Assembly (NCBI RefSeq): GCF_017599305.1
Contig: NZ_JAGFWR010000007.1
Location: 124,001-188,000, forward strand
DNA: 64,000 bases
Direction: 5' to 3'
From: Micromonospora antibiotica
Lineage (GTDB): Bacteria; Actinomycetota; Actinomycetes; Mycobacteriales; Micromonosporaceae
The notes under the pieces were generated by a model that had not been told where the DNA came from, did not search any database, and saw nothing but the letters and a program-made list of their open reading frames with translations. The position numbers were made by a program, and so were the translations under genes. This document shows, in pieces, positions 17,115 through 25,296 of this stretch; the first letter of the stretch is position 1; every line of letters begins with the position of its first letter.

Positions 17115-17846
17115 TCAGCCGGCGAGCCGGACCAGGTCGTTCCGGTAGTCGGCGGCGGCACCCAGCTCGGGCAGCACCCGGACCACCGTGCCGGCCCGGT
17201 CCACCAGCAGGGCCGGGGCGGTGTCGGGCCGGGCGGTCAGGTGCAGCGCGGCGCGTAGTTCCCCGGCGGGGTCGGCGAGGGCGCGGACCGGACCGCCGAC
17301 CGGCGGGGCGGGCGTCACCTCACGTCCGCCGGCGACGGTGACCACCTGCACGCCGTCGGGTGCCGCGCTGGCGGCGGCGGCCACCTGCGCGGCACACGCG
17401 CAGCCGTCCACCAGAACGATCATCGCGGGCAGCAGGCCGCGCAGCGGCACCGGTGTCTGGTCGACGTCGACCAGGTCCAGCGCGGGCAGCGACCGCCCGA
17501 CCAGGGGTGCCGGGGTGGCCGACTGCGGCAGGACGGTCGGGCGGTCGGTGCCCCGCGACGACCGGGGCCAGGTGACGGTGACCAGGCCGACGCTGGTGGC
17601 GAGCACCGCCACCAGCAGCAACAGCAGGGGCAGCCCGAGCGGTGGCCGGCCGTCGGGGCGGGCGGTCAGCCCCAGCCGGCGTCGCCACCGGGTGGCCGAG
17701 GTGCGTCGGCGCAGCTCGCGACGGAGCTGGGCGGCCTCCTCGGCCAGCGCCGACGCGTCGTCCGGCACGACCACCCGGCCCCACTCCGGCGGCAGGTCGG
17801 GCAGTTCCTCGGACGGACCCTGTCCCTCGGCGTCGGGCTTGCCCAT
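17115..17846 (-). CDS. Membrane-anchored thioredoxin-fold protein with a C-A-C motif
   Basis: The 243-residue protein has an acidic cytoplasmic N-terminus (about 1-70), one transmembrane helix (GLPLLLLLVAVLATSVGLVT, about 77-96) and an outer TlpA/thioredoxin-like domain (VGRSLPALDLVDVDQTPVPL onwards). Where TlpA proteins have C-X2-C, this has MIVLVDGCACAAQ, a C-X-C pair, so redox activity is uncertain. ATG at 17846 opens MGKPDAEGQGPSEELPDLPP. It lies upstream of and divergent from carD across a 328-bp region. It may serve envelope thiol-disulfide exchange; that is inference. Confidence 0.65.
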   Translation of the reverse strand: MGKPDAEGQGPSEELPDLPPEWGRVVVPDDASALAEEAAQLRRELRRRTSATRWRRRLGLTARPDGRPPLGLPLLLLLVAVLATSVGLVTVTWPRSSRGTDRPTVLPQSATPAPLVGRSLPALDLVDVDQTPVPLRGLLPAMIVLVDGCACAAQVAAAASAAPDGVQVVTVAGGREVTPAPPVGGPVRALADPAGELRAALHLTARPDTAPALLVDRAGTVVRVLPELGAAADYRNDLVRLAG

Positions 17847-18174
17847 CGGACCCCCCGGTAAGCGGTGCGGCGAGCGGTGTGCGGTACCCCTCCAGCGTCC
17901 CGCACGGACCCTCCTGCCGCTAGACCTGGGCGGTCCGGACGCCTGCGGGCTACCATGGGAAGAGCGCATAGCCCGAGAAATCCACGCTCCGATCACCCGT
18001 ACCGGGTTGTCATCCGCTGCTCACGGAGCGTGTTTGAATCACTGGTTTGGCCGCCTGTCAAGCCGAAGCAACACCTCTCACAGGGCCCCTGAGCTGCGCC
18101 AACGGTCAGGACGGCAGCGGGACATTGGTGCCTGAGCGTGTTACCCTAGACACAGCGAAAGGGGTTTCGAACCT
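17847..18174. other. Gene-free region upstream of carD with nested inverted repeats and a promoter
   Basis: It contains a perfect 9-bp inverted repeat CACGCTCCG/CGGAGCGTG (17983-17991 and 18024-18032), with a second repeat ACCCG-tac-CGGGT nested in its loop. Near carD, GGGACA (18119-18124), 17 nt and TACCCT (18142-18147) form a plausible sigma-A promoter. No ORF looks coding. A leader structure or small RNA is possible. Confidence 0.5.
18119..18147 (+). promoter_or_regulatory. Candidate carD promoter
   Basis: GGGACA and TACCCT are separated by 17 nt, with 27 nt from the -10 to the ATG. An AAAGGGG ribosome-binding site (18158-18164) lies between. Assigned by consensus only. Confidence 0.45.
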
Positions 18175-18660
18175 ATGGTTTTCAGCGTCGGCGAGACCGT
18201 TGTTTACCCCCACCACGGGGCCGCACTCATCGAGGCAATCGAGACTCGGGTCATCAAGGGTGAGCCCAGGGAATACCTGGTCCTCAGGGTCGCACAGGGT
18301 GACCTGACGGTCCGGGTGCCCGCCGAGAACGCCGAGATCGTGGGTGTGCGCGAGGTGGTCGGCGAAGAGGGCCTGGGAAAGGTCTTCGACGTGCTCCGTG
18401 CACCGCACACCGAAGAGCCGACCAACTGGTCGCGGCGTTACAAGGCGAATCTGGAAAAGCTGGCCTCCGGCAACCCGCTGAAGGTCGCCGAGGTCGTCCG
18501 CGACCTGTGGCGTCGGGAGCGGGAGCGGGGCCTTTCCGCGGGTGAGAAGCGCATGCTCGCCAAGGCCCGCGACATTCTCGTCGGCGAGGTCGCGCTGGCC
18601 GAGAAGAGCACCAAGGACGAGGCGGAGACGCTGCTCGACAAGGTCCTCACCGAGGCCTGA
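18175..18660 (+). CDS. carD: CarD-type RNA polymerase-binding transcription regulator
   Basis: Binds the RNA polymerase beta subunit and stabilises open complexes, chiefly at rRNA promoters; essential in mycobacteria. The 161 residues begin [20 protein letters not shown], the Tudor-like RNAP-interaction domain, and end in a helical DNA-binding domain ([40 protein letters not shown]). Length and sequence are canonical. carD is followed by ispD and ispF, a conserved actinobacterial order. Confidence 0.97.
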   Translation: MVFSVGETVVYPHHGAALIEAIETRVIKGEPREYLVLRVAQGDLTVRVPAENAEIVGVREVVGEEGLGKVFDVLRAPHTEEPTNWSRRYKANLEKLASGNPLKVAEVVRDLWRRERERGLSAGEKRMLAKARDILVGEVALAEKSTKDEAETLLDKVLTEA

Positions 18661-18714
18661 TCCGACCGCATCGTCGTACCCACCCCGCAGCGAAGAATTC
18701 CCGAGGACCGCGAC

Positions 18715-19410
18715 GTGACCGCGCAGCTCAATCCGCGCGGTGACGTCGCGGTCCTCGTTCCTGCGGCCGGTGCCGGGGTACGCCTCGGTCCGGGCGGTCC
18801 CAAGGCGCTCCGGCTCCTCGGCGGTGAACCCCTGTTGGTGCACGTGGTACGCCGGATCGCCGCCGCCCCGTCGGTGCACACCGTCGTCGTCGCCGCGCCG
18901 GCCACCGAGGTCGATGCCGTCCGGCAGTTGCTGACCCCGGTCGCCCCGGTCCTGGTGGTGGCGGGCGGTGCCGAACGCCAGGCGTCGGTGGCGAACGCAC
19001 TGGCGGCGGTGCCGTCCGGCCCCGACATCGTGCTGGTGCACGATGCGGCGCGGGCGCTCACCCCACCCGCGCTCGTCGAGGCGGTGGCGGCAGCAGTCCG
19101 GGCCGGGCACGACGCGGTGATCCCGGTCCTCCCCGTCAGCGACACGATCAAGCAGGTGGACGCTGCCGGCGTCGTCCTCGCCACCGTCGACAGGTCCGCC
19201 CTGCGGGCCGTGCAGACCCCGCAGGGGTTCCGCCGGGAGGTGCTCGCCGCCGCACACGCCGCCGCCGGTGACCCGCTCACCGACGACGCCGGACTGGTCG
19301 AGCAGCAGGGCGTACCGGTGTTCTGCGTCCCCGGCTCCGAGTACGCGCTGAAAGTCACCCGCCCGTTCGACCTGACCCTGGCCGAGCACCTGCTGGCCGC
19401 CGGCCACTGA
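18715..19410 (+). CDS. ispD: 2-C-methyl-D-erythritol 4-phosphate cytidylyltransferase
   Basis: Third step of the MEP isoprenoid pathway: transfers CMP from CTP to methylerythritol phosphate. The 231 residues show the nucleotidyltransferase start [20 protein letters not shown] with the CTP-binding glycines, arginine and lysine, then [12 protein letters not shown] and [12 protein letters not shown], all IspD signatures. GTG at 18715 has a CGAGGA site. It is 54 nt after carD and 16 nt before ispF, so the three are probably an operon. Confidence 0.95.
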   Translation: MTAQLNPRGDVAVLVPAAGAGVRLGPGGPKALRLLGGEPLLVHVVRRIAAAPSVHTVVVAAPATEVDAVRQLLTPVAPVLVVAGGAERQASVANALAAVPSGPDIVLVHDAARALTPPALVEAVAAAVRAGHDAVIPVLPVSDTIKQVDAAGVVLATVDRSALRAVQTPQGFRREVLAAAHAAAGDPLTDDAGLVEQQGVPVFCVPGSEYALKVTRPFDLTLAEHLLAAGH

Positions 19411-19426
19411 CGCGTACCCTCGATCC

Positions 19427-19909
19427 ATGATCGTTCCCCGGGTCGCCGTCGGCACCGACATCCACGCCTTCGCCGCCGGCCGGCCGTGCTGGCTGGCCGG
19501 CCTGCACTGGCCCGGTGAGGACGGCCTGGCCGGGCACTCCGACGCCGACGTGGTCGCGCACGCCGCCTGCAACGCGCTGCTCTCCGCCGCCGGGCTCGGT
19601 GACCTCGGGGCGAACTTCGGGGTGGCCGAGCCGGAGTGGGCCGCCGCCTCCGGGGTTGCGCTGCTCACCGAGTCCGCCCGTCGGGTCCGCGCCGCCGGGT
19701 ACGCGATCGGCAACGTCTCGGTGCAGGTCGTCGGCAACCGGCCCCGGATCGGGCCACGGCGCGACGAGGCGCAGCGGGTGCTCTCCGCAGCGGTCGGCGC
19801 ACCGGTCACCGTCACCGCCGCCACCAGCGACGGCCTCGGTTTCACCGGGCGCGGCGAGGGCCTCGCCGGTATCGCGGTGGCCCTGGTCTATGACGCGGCG
19901 GCCGGGTAG
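19427..19909 (+). CDS. ispF: 2-C-methyl-D-erythritol 2,4-cyclodiphosphate synthase
   Basis: Zinc-dependent trimeric enzyme that cyclises CDP-ME 2-phosphate in the MEP pathway. The metal ligands are visible: Asp and His of GTDIHAF and the later His of VVAHAAC. Other signatures are GHSDADV and [21 protein letters not shown]. Length 160 is normal. One oddity: the aspartate four residues after the zinc histidine in E. coli IspF (D46) is Asn here (HAACNALL). The GDLG aspartate is kept. It is tightly linked to ispD and to the TPR gene 7 nt downstream. Confidence 0.93.
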   Translation: MIVPRVAVGTDIHAFAAGRPCWLAGLHWPGEDGLAGHSDADVVAHAACNALLSAAGLGDLGANFGVAEPEWAAASGVALLTESARRVRAAGYAIGNVSVQVVGNRPRIGPRRDEAQRVLSAAVGAPVTVTAATSDGLGFTGRGEGLAGIAVALVYDAAAG

Positions 19910-19916
19910 GGCCACG

Positions 19917-21314
19917 ATGACCGACGACGAGTCGCCCCTCGACGGCTACCGGCAGCGGGCCCAGCTCCTCGCCGAGCTGGGCCGCCACGACGAGGCCACC
20001 GAGGAGTTGGGCTTCGCGCTCGCCCTGGCCCCCGCCGACCCGGCCGCGCTGACGCTGCTGGCCCGGCTGCACCTCGCCGCTGGCCGCCCCGGCGAGGCGC
20101 TCGCCGCCGCCGACGCGGCGATCGCCCCACCCCGCCCCGACACCCCACCGCTCCCCGGACCGCCGCACCCGCCTGTGCCCCCGGGCCCGGCTGTGCCGCC
20201 TGGTCCGGCTGTGCCCCCGGGCCCGCCCGTGTCTCCAGGCCCGTCCGTGTCTCCGGGCCCGTCCGTGTCCCCAGGCCCGGCTGTGCCCTCGGGCCCGGCT
20301 GACCGGTCGGGTGGGCCGGTGCCGGCGGGCCCTACCGGATCATGGGCGGCGCCGGGACAGGCGGGCCCTCCGACGTTGCCCGACTCGTCCGGATCGTCGC
20401 CGGACCGGCCCGCACCGCCTCTCGGCTCCGACCAGCCGGGCGCACCCTCCTTCCCCGGCCCGGCCGGTGCACCCGCCCCGGCCGGCGAATCCGGCCCGTC
20501 GGGGGAGGCCCCGGCGAGGGTGCCGGCCGCCGCACTGGTCGTCCGGGCGATCGCCCTCGCCGACCTGGGGGAGTACGCCGAGTCGGCGCGTACCGCCGAT
20601 CGGATCCTGGCGGCCGGGCCGACCGACGCGTACGCCCAGCGGAGCGCGGCGGCGATCCTGGCCGAGGCGCGCAACGGCCAGCCGGCGCTGAACGCGGCCT
20701 GGCGTGGGGTGGAGCTGGCCCCCGACGAGCCGCAGGCGCACCTGGTGCTGGCCCTGGTCGCCGGCCGGCTGGAGTTGTTCGACCTGGCCGAACGGGCCTA
20801 CCGGGAGGCGTTACGGCTCGATCCGGAGCTGGCCGAGGCGCGACACGACCCGGGGGTGCTGCGGTTGGAGCGGCGGCGCTGGGTGCTGGCGTTGGAGCAG
20901 GTGGCCGCGTTGGCACCGGTGCAGCCGGCGCGGGCGGAGAAGCTGCCGCTGTGGACCGGGCTGCGCCGGCTCGTCCTGGTCGGCAGCGGCTGGTCGCTGG
21001 TCGCCAGCCTGCTGCTCGCGTTCCTGGCCGCCGGCGGGGCGGGGGCGAGCCGGGTGGTGGCGGTGCTGGCGGCGGCCGGTGGCGCGCTGCTGGCCTGGCA
21101 GCTGTCCCGGCGGGTGCCCGAGCTGGGTCGGGTGGTCCTGCCGGCGCTGCGCCGCGAGGACCGCGCGTTGGCGTTCGCCGTGTACGCCGTCCCGGCCGGG
21201 CCGGCCCTGCTCCTGCTGTTCGCCCTGGTGGGCAGCCCGTGGCCGCTGGTGCTCGCGATCGCCCTCGCGGTGCCGGCGACGCTGATCGCCGCCACCCGTG
21301 CGGGCGTCGCCTAG
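19917..21314 (+). CDS. TPR protein with a proline-rich linker and C-terminal membrane segments
   Basis: The 465-residue protein begins with TPR-like helices (residues 8-65, RAQLLAELGRHDEATEELGF). A long Pro/Gly/Ser/Val linker follows (about 72-205) with repeated PGP-SVS/PGP-AVP units, a collagen-like low-complexity stretch. More TPR repeats follow (about 205-320), then two to four hydrophobic helices near the C-terminus. It probably works as a membrane-associated scaffold. The start lies 7 nt after ispF, so it is likely co-transcribed; the repeated DNA in the linker suggests length variation between strains. Function unknown. Confidence 0.75.
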   Translation: MTDDESPLDGYRQRAQLLAELGRHDEATEELGFALALAPADPAALTLLARLHLAAGRPGEALAAADAAIAPPRPDTPPLPGPPHPPVPPGPAVPPGPAVPPGPPVSPGPSVSPGPSVSPGPAVPSGPADRSGGPVPAGPTGSWAAPGQAGPPTLPDSSGSSPDRPAPPLGSDQPGAPSFPGPAGAPAPAGESGPSGEAPARVPAAALVVRAIALADLGEYAESARTADRILAAGPTDAYAQRSAAAILAEARNGQPALNAAWRGVELAPDEPQAHLVLALVAGRLELFDLAERAYREALRLDPELAEARHDPGVLRLERRRWVLALEQVAALAPVQPARAEKLPLWTGLRRLVLVGSGWSLVASLLLAFLAAGGAGASRVVAVLAAAGGALLAWQLSRRVPELGRVVLPALRREDRALAFAVYAVPAGPALLLLFALVGSPWPLVLAIALAVPATLIAATRAGVA

Positions 21315-21407
21315 CCTCGCGCCCCACCTCCGACCGGCGACGGCTGGGCGACCCGACGCGCCGGGAAGGCCGCTGCTCAGCGGTGCCTGCTCGCGGCACC
21401 CGGCGGG

Positions 21408-22592
21408 TCAGGGCTGGCGGTTCCAGGTCCAGGCGTAGCCCGGGTCCTCGCACTCGACGGCGGCGTCGCAGAGGTCGAGGGGACGGAAGGTGTCGACCAT
21501 GACGGCCAGTTCGTCGAAGAAGTCGACGCCGATCGAGCGTTCCGCCGCGCCGGGCTGCGGGCCGTGGGTGAAGCCGGACGGGTGCAGCGAGATCGAGCCC
21601 TGCCCGATGCCGGAGCCGCGCCGGGCCTCGTAGTTGCCGCCGGTGTAGAAGAGCATCTCGTCGGAGTCGACGTTGTGGTGGTGGTAGGGCACCGGGATCG
21701 CATCCGGGTGGTAGTCGACCTTGCGGGGCACGAACGAGCAGATCACGAAGTTGGGGCCCTGGAAGGTCTGGTGCACCGGCGGCGGCTGGTGGAGGCGGCC
21801 GGTGATCGGCTCGAAGTCGTGGATGGAGAACGCCCACGGGTACTGGTGGCCGTCCCAGCCGACCACGTCGAACGGGTGGTGGGCGTAGACGTGCCGGGTC
21901 CAGGCGGTGCCGGTGGCCGTCCGGGCCCGGTGGCGGACCAGCACCTCCACGTCGGTGTCGTCGACCAGCAGGGGCGCGTCCGGCCCCCGGACGTCCCGCT
22001 CGCAGTAGGGGGAGTGTTCCAGGAACTGGCCGCGTACCGACAGGTAGCGCTTGGGTGGGCCGATGTGTCCGGTGGCCTCGATGGTCAGCAGCCGGACCGG
22101 GGTGTCGCCGGTGGGGACCAGCCGGTGGACCGTCGAGGTGGGGACGACCACGTAGTCGCCGGCGACCAGGTCGAGCGCGCCGAAGGTGGACTCCAACCGC
22201 AGGGTGCCCGCCTCGACGTAGAGGCACTCGTCGCCGGTGGCGTTGCGGTAGAGCGGGGACGGCCGGTCGGCCAGCGCGTACCCGATCCGGACGTCGTCGT
22301 TGGCGAGCAGGTGACGCCGGCCGAGCACCGGGTCGGCTCCCGAGCCGTCGAGCTTGTGGGTCTGCAGGTGGCGCGGCTTGAGCGGGTGGTTGGGCAGCCG
22401 GGTGTACCCGGGCGGGGTGAACGCCTCGGCGGCGACGATCGCGGTCGGCGGGTGCCGGTGGTAGAGCAGGGACGAGTCGGCGGAGAAGCCCTCCTGACCC
22501 ATCAGCTCCTCGGTGTAGAGGGTGCCGTCGGGCTGGCGGAACTGGGTGTGCCGCTTACGGGGCACCTCGCCGACGCTGCGGTAGTACGGCAT
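21408..22592 (-). CDS. hmgA: Homogentisate 1,2-dioxygenase
   Basis: Fe(II) ring-cleaving enzyme that turns homogentisate into maleylacetoacetate. The 394-residue cupin-fold protein starts MPYYRSVGEVPRKRHTQFRQ. Iron-site histidines and glutamate are seen in PVPYHHHNVDSDEMLFYTGG and LHPSGFTHGPQPGA near the C-terminus. ATG at 22592 has a GGGAGG site 4 nt upstream. It is divergent from the unknown gene coupled to fahA, so the two arms of the pathway share one control region. Assignment is strong given fahA and hppD close by. Confidence 0.88.
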   Translation of the reverse strand: MPYYRSVGEVPRKRHTQFRQPDGTLYTEELMGQEGFSADSSLLYHRHPPTAIVAAEAFTPPGYTRLPNHPLKPRHLQTHKLDGSGADPVLGRRHLLANDDVRIGYALADRPSPLYRNATGDECLYVEAGTLRLESTFGALDLVAGDYVVVPTSTVHRLVPTGDTPVRLLTIEATGHIGPPKRYLSVRGQFLEHSPYCERDVRGPDAPLLVDDTDVEVLVRHRARTATGTAWTRHVYAHHPFDVVGWDGHQYPWAFSIHDFEPITGRLHQPPPVHQTFQGPNFVICSFVPRKVDYHPDAIPVPYHHHNVDSDEMLFYTGGNYEARRGSGIGQGSISLHPSGFTHGPQPGAAERSIGVDFFDELAVMVDTFRPLDLCDAAVECEDPGYAWTWNRQP

Positions 22593-22628
22593 GTCGCCTC
22601 CCGTATTGTCCCGATATTCGGCCGGCGG

Positions 22629-22645
22629 CGTCCGATAGCCGGACG
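22629..22645. promoter_or_regulatory. Palindrome in the hmgA/fahA divergent promoter
   Basis: CGTCCG-atagc-CGGACG is a perfect 6-bp inverted repeat midway between the two divergent starts, the natural place for a shared operator. TAGATT (22674-22679) lies 8 nt before the plus-strand GTG. Confidence 0.4.
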
Positions 22646-22687
22646 TTGCTGTCCGCTCCTTGACAGCGTCCCGTAGATTCTTGTCTC

Positions 22688-23587
22688 GTGTCAACGCAGG
22701 TCCCCCGCCTCCTCGCCGGACTCGTCGACGACGCCGCCGTCTTCCCGCCCGGCAGCGCGTCGCTGCCCGACGCGGTCACCGCACACCACGAGCACCGCGC
22801 CTCCTGGTACGCCGACCTGGTCGGCCCGCTGCTGGTGCCCGCCTCCGCCGCCGACACCCTGACCGACCTGACCGGCCAGACCGACCAGGCCGCGGGCTTC
22901 GAGGTCGGGCTGATCGGTGACACCGGCATCGCCAGGCTGCCCGCCGCGCTGACCCGACTCGCCGCCGGTGGCCTCGTGGTCCGGCAGATCGAGGTGGCGG
23001 TCGCCCGACGTGGCGAGGACCCGCAGCCCGGCCTGACCGAGCTGCTCCGGATCGCCGGGGACCACCCCGACCGGGAGCCGGCCCGCTCCGAAGGGCCGGC
23101 CGTCGCCTGGTACGCCGAGCTGCCGCTGACCTTCGGCCTCAGCGCCGCGCTGGACACCCTCGCCGAGGCCCGCGCGGCCGGCGTGCCGATCGCCGCGAAG
23201 TTCCGCACCGGTGGGTTGGCCGCCGAACTCTTCCCCACCCCCGTCGAACTGGCCGCGGTGATCTGCGCCTGCCGGGACCGGGACCTGCCGTTCAAGCTGA
23301 CCGCCGGGCTGCACCACGCGGTGCGCCACCTCGACCCGGAGACCGGCTTCACCCACCACGGCTTCGGTAACGTGCTGACCGCCACCCTCGCCGCCGCTGC
23401 CGACGCCGAGGTGGACGTCGTCGCCGCGCTGCTCGCCGACACCGACGCGGTGCGGCTGGTCGAGCCGGCCCGCGCGGCCCGTGACGCCGACCGCCCGCTG
23501 TGGGTCGGGTTCGGCTCGTGCAGCGTCCGGGAACCACTGACCGATCTGATCCGGCTGGGGCTGGTGAACGGGGGATTCGACCGATGA
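22688..23587 (+). CDS. Unknown protein translationally coupled to fumarylacetoacetase
   Basis: A 299-residue soluble protein starting MSTQVPRLLAGLVDDAAVFP. It has no signal or membrane segment. Alternating hydrophobic strands and helices with phrases VPIAAKFRTGGLAAELFPTP and LPFKLTAGLHHAVRH suggest a TIM-barrel-like enzyme. Its stop overlaps the fahA start (ATGA), showing translational coupling. No glutathione-transferase-type maleylacetoacetate isomerase is in the window, so this protein might fill or assist that step; that is inference. I do not recognise a named family. GTG at 22688 fits a leaderless start. Confidence 0.75.
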   Translation: MSTQVPRLLAGLVDDAAVFPPGSASLPDAVTAHHEHRASWYADLVGPLLVPASAADTLTDLTGQTDQAAGFEVGLIGDTGIARLPAALTRLAAGGLVVRQIEVAVARRGEDPQPGLTELLRIAGDHPDREPARSEGPAVAWYAELPLTFGLSAALDTLAEARAAGVPIAAKFRTGGLAAELFPTPVELAAVICACRDRDLPFKLTAGLHHAVRHLDPETGFTHHGFGNVLTATLAAAADAEVDVVAALLADTDAVRLVEPARAARDADRPLWVGFGSCSVREPLTDLIRLGLVNGGFDR

Positions 23588-24780
23588 GCTGGGTGACGGG
23601 CGCGGACGGCTCGCCGTACGGCGTGACCAACCTGCCGTACGGGGTGTTCCGGCACGACGGGCAGCCGCCCAGGATCGGCGTACGCGTCGCCGACGTGGTG
23701 TTCGACCTGGCGGCGGCGGAGGACGCCGGGCTGGTCCTCGCCGCCGGGGCGTTGCGCCGGCCCACCCTCAACGCCTTCATGGCGCTCGGCCGCCCGCAGT
23801 GGACCTCGGTCCGGCAGCGCCTCGTCGAACTGCTCACCGACCCGGCGCACCGGCCGGCCGTCGAGCCGCTGCTGGTGCCGCTGGACGCCGTCGAGCTGCT
23901 GTTGCCGTTCGAGGTGGCCGACTACGTCGACTTCTACTCCTCGGAGCACCACGCCGGCAACGTCGGGCAGATCTTCCGCCCCGGCCAGCCGCCGCTGCTG
24001 CCGAACTGGAAACACCTGCCGATCGGCTACCACGGCCGGGCCGGCACGGTGGTGGTCTCCGGCACCCCGGTCGTCCGCCCGTCGGGGCAGCGCGCCACCG
24101 GCGAGGGCCCCACCGTCGGCCCGTCGGTACGCCTCGACATCGAGGCCGAGGTGGGCTTCGTGGTCGGCGTACCGAGCGCGCTCGGCGACCGGGTGCCCAC
24201 CGGCGACTTCGCCGAGCACGTCTTCGGGGTGGTGCTGGTCAACGACTGGTCGGCCCGGGACATCCAGGCGTGGGAGTACCAGCCGCTCGGGCCGTTCCTC
24301 GGCAAGTCCTTCGCCACCTCCGTCTCCGCCTGGGTGACCCCGCTGGACGCCCTGGCCGACGCGTTCGTGCCCGCACCGCAGCAGGACCCGCCGGTGCAGG
24401 ACTACCTGCGGCAGACCCCGCACCTGGGCCTCGACCTGCGACTCGCGGTCGAGTGGAACGGCGAGCGGGTCACCGAGCCACCGTTCGCCGGGATGTACTG
24501 GACGCCCGCCCAGCAGTTGGCCCACCTGACCGTCAACGGCGCGTCCCTGCGGACCGGCGACCTGTACGCCTCGGGCACCGTCTCCGGCCCCCGGCGCGGG
24601 CAGGTCGGCTCGTTCCTGGAACTGACCTGGGGTGGGGCCGAACCGGTCAGCGTCGGCGGGGAGACCCGCACCTTCCTCGCCGACGGCGACACCGTCACCC
24701 TGCGGGCCACCGCCCCCGGGCCGGACGGCACCACCATCGCCCTCGGCGAGGTCGCCGGGCAGATCCTGCCCGCCCGCTGA
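23584..24780 (+). CDS. fahA: Fumarylacetoacetase
   Basis: Last step of tyrosine breakdown: hydrolyses fumarylacetoacetate to fumarate and acetoacetate. In 398 residues, the N-terminal SH3-like domain precedes the catalytic FAH domain. That domain has DYVDFYSSEHHAGNVGQIFR (metal Asp and catalytic His), LDIEAEVGFVVG (metal Glu pair) and GVVLVNDWSARDIQAWEYQP (metal Asp). The ATG overlaps the previous stop by 4 nt. The fumarate made could feed the two fumarases encoded 10-14 kb away. Confidence 0.94.
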   Translation: MSWVTGADGSPYGVTNLPYGVFRHDGQPPRIGVRVADVVFDLAAAEDAGLVLAAGALRRPTLNAFMALGRPQWTSVRQRLVELLTDPAHRPAVEPLLVPLDAVELLLPFEVADYVDFYSSEHHAGNVGQIFRPGQPPLLPNWKHLPIGYHGRAGTVVVSGTPVVRPSGQRATGEGPTVGPSVRLDIEAEVGFVVGVPSALGDRVPTGDFAEHVFGVVLVNDWSARDIQAWEYQPLGPFLGKSFATSVSAWVTPLDALADAFVPAPQQDPPVQDYLRQTPHLGLDLRLAVEWNGERVTEPPFAGMYWTPAQQLAHLTVNGASLRTGDLYASGTVSGPRRGQVGSFLELTWGGAEPVSVGGETRTFLADGDTVTLRATAPGPDGTTIALGEVAGQILPAR

Positions 24781-24980
24781 GCCCCGGTCCGGGTCGGGAC
24801 CGCCGGGCACCGACCGGCCGCCCGGCACCGGGTCGCGCCGGTCGCACCGGCTGTCCGATCTTCGGCGTCTCCTGCCGCGTTTGTTCCACCGGATTCCGTC
24901 GGCACACCCCGCGCCGCCCGCCCCCGGCGGCGGCGCGGGTGCGTCGGCGTGAAACGTCCCAGCGGACAGGAGGTAGGAGC

Positions 24981-25190
24981 ATGAACGATCTCGTCGGCGC
25001 AGTGTGGCGCACCAGCAGCCGCTCGAACGACCAGGGGCTCTGCGTGGAGGTGGCGGACAATCTCGTCCGTACCCGAGCAGTGGTCGGGGTACGCGACTCC
25101 AAGGACCCGTCGGGCCCGGCCCTGGTCATCGGCCCGCCGGGCTGGACGGCGTTCGTCGACGCCGTCCGGGCGGGGCTGTTGCGGCCCTGA
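24981..25190 (+). CDS. DUF397 protein, not next to a HTH partner
   Basis: A 69-residue protein with the DUF397 pattern: VWRTSSRSNDQGLCVEVADN, VGVRDSKDPSGPALVIGPPG and WTAFVDAVRAG. Such proteins usually sit beside an XRE-type HTH gene and act in development-linked regulation in actinomycetes, as in the pair at 39.8-40.8 kb. No HTH gene adjoins this one. ATG at 24981 has a very strong AGGAGG-TAGGAGC leader. A perfect hairpin follows the stop. Upstream, 24781-24980 is non-coding with nothing else recognised. Confidence 0.88.
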   Translation: MNDLVGAVWRTSSRSNDQGLCVEVADNLVRTRAVVGVRDSKDPSGPALVIGPPGWTAFVDAVRAGLLRP

Positions 25191-25195
25191 CCGAC

Positions 25196-25230
25196 CCGTC
25201 ACCGGTGCCCCGCCGGGGCACCGGTGACGG
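25196..25230 (+). terminator. Terminator after the DUF397 gene
   Basis: A perfect 16-bp stem (arms 25196-25211 and 25215-25230) with a 3-nt loop, followed by AAATTT. Confidence 0.85.
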
Positions 25231-25296
25231 AAATTTCACCGTCCGGCCCCCCGTTGGCCGCTCACCCGCCGTACGGTGGACGACACGGGAGGTGTC

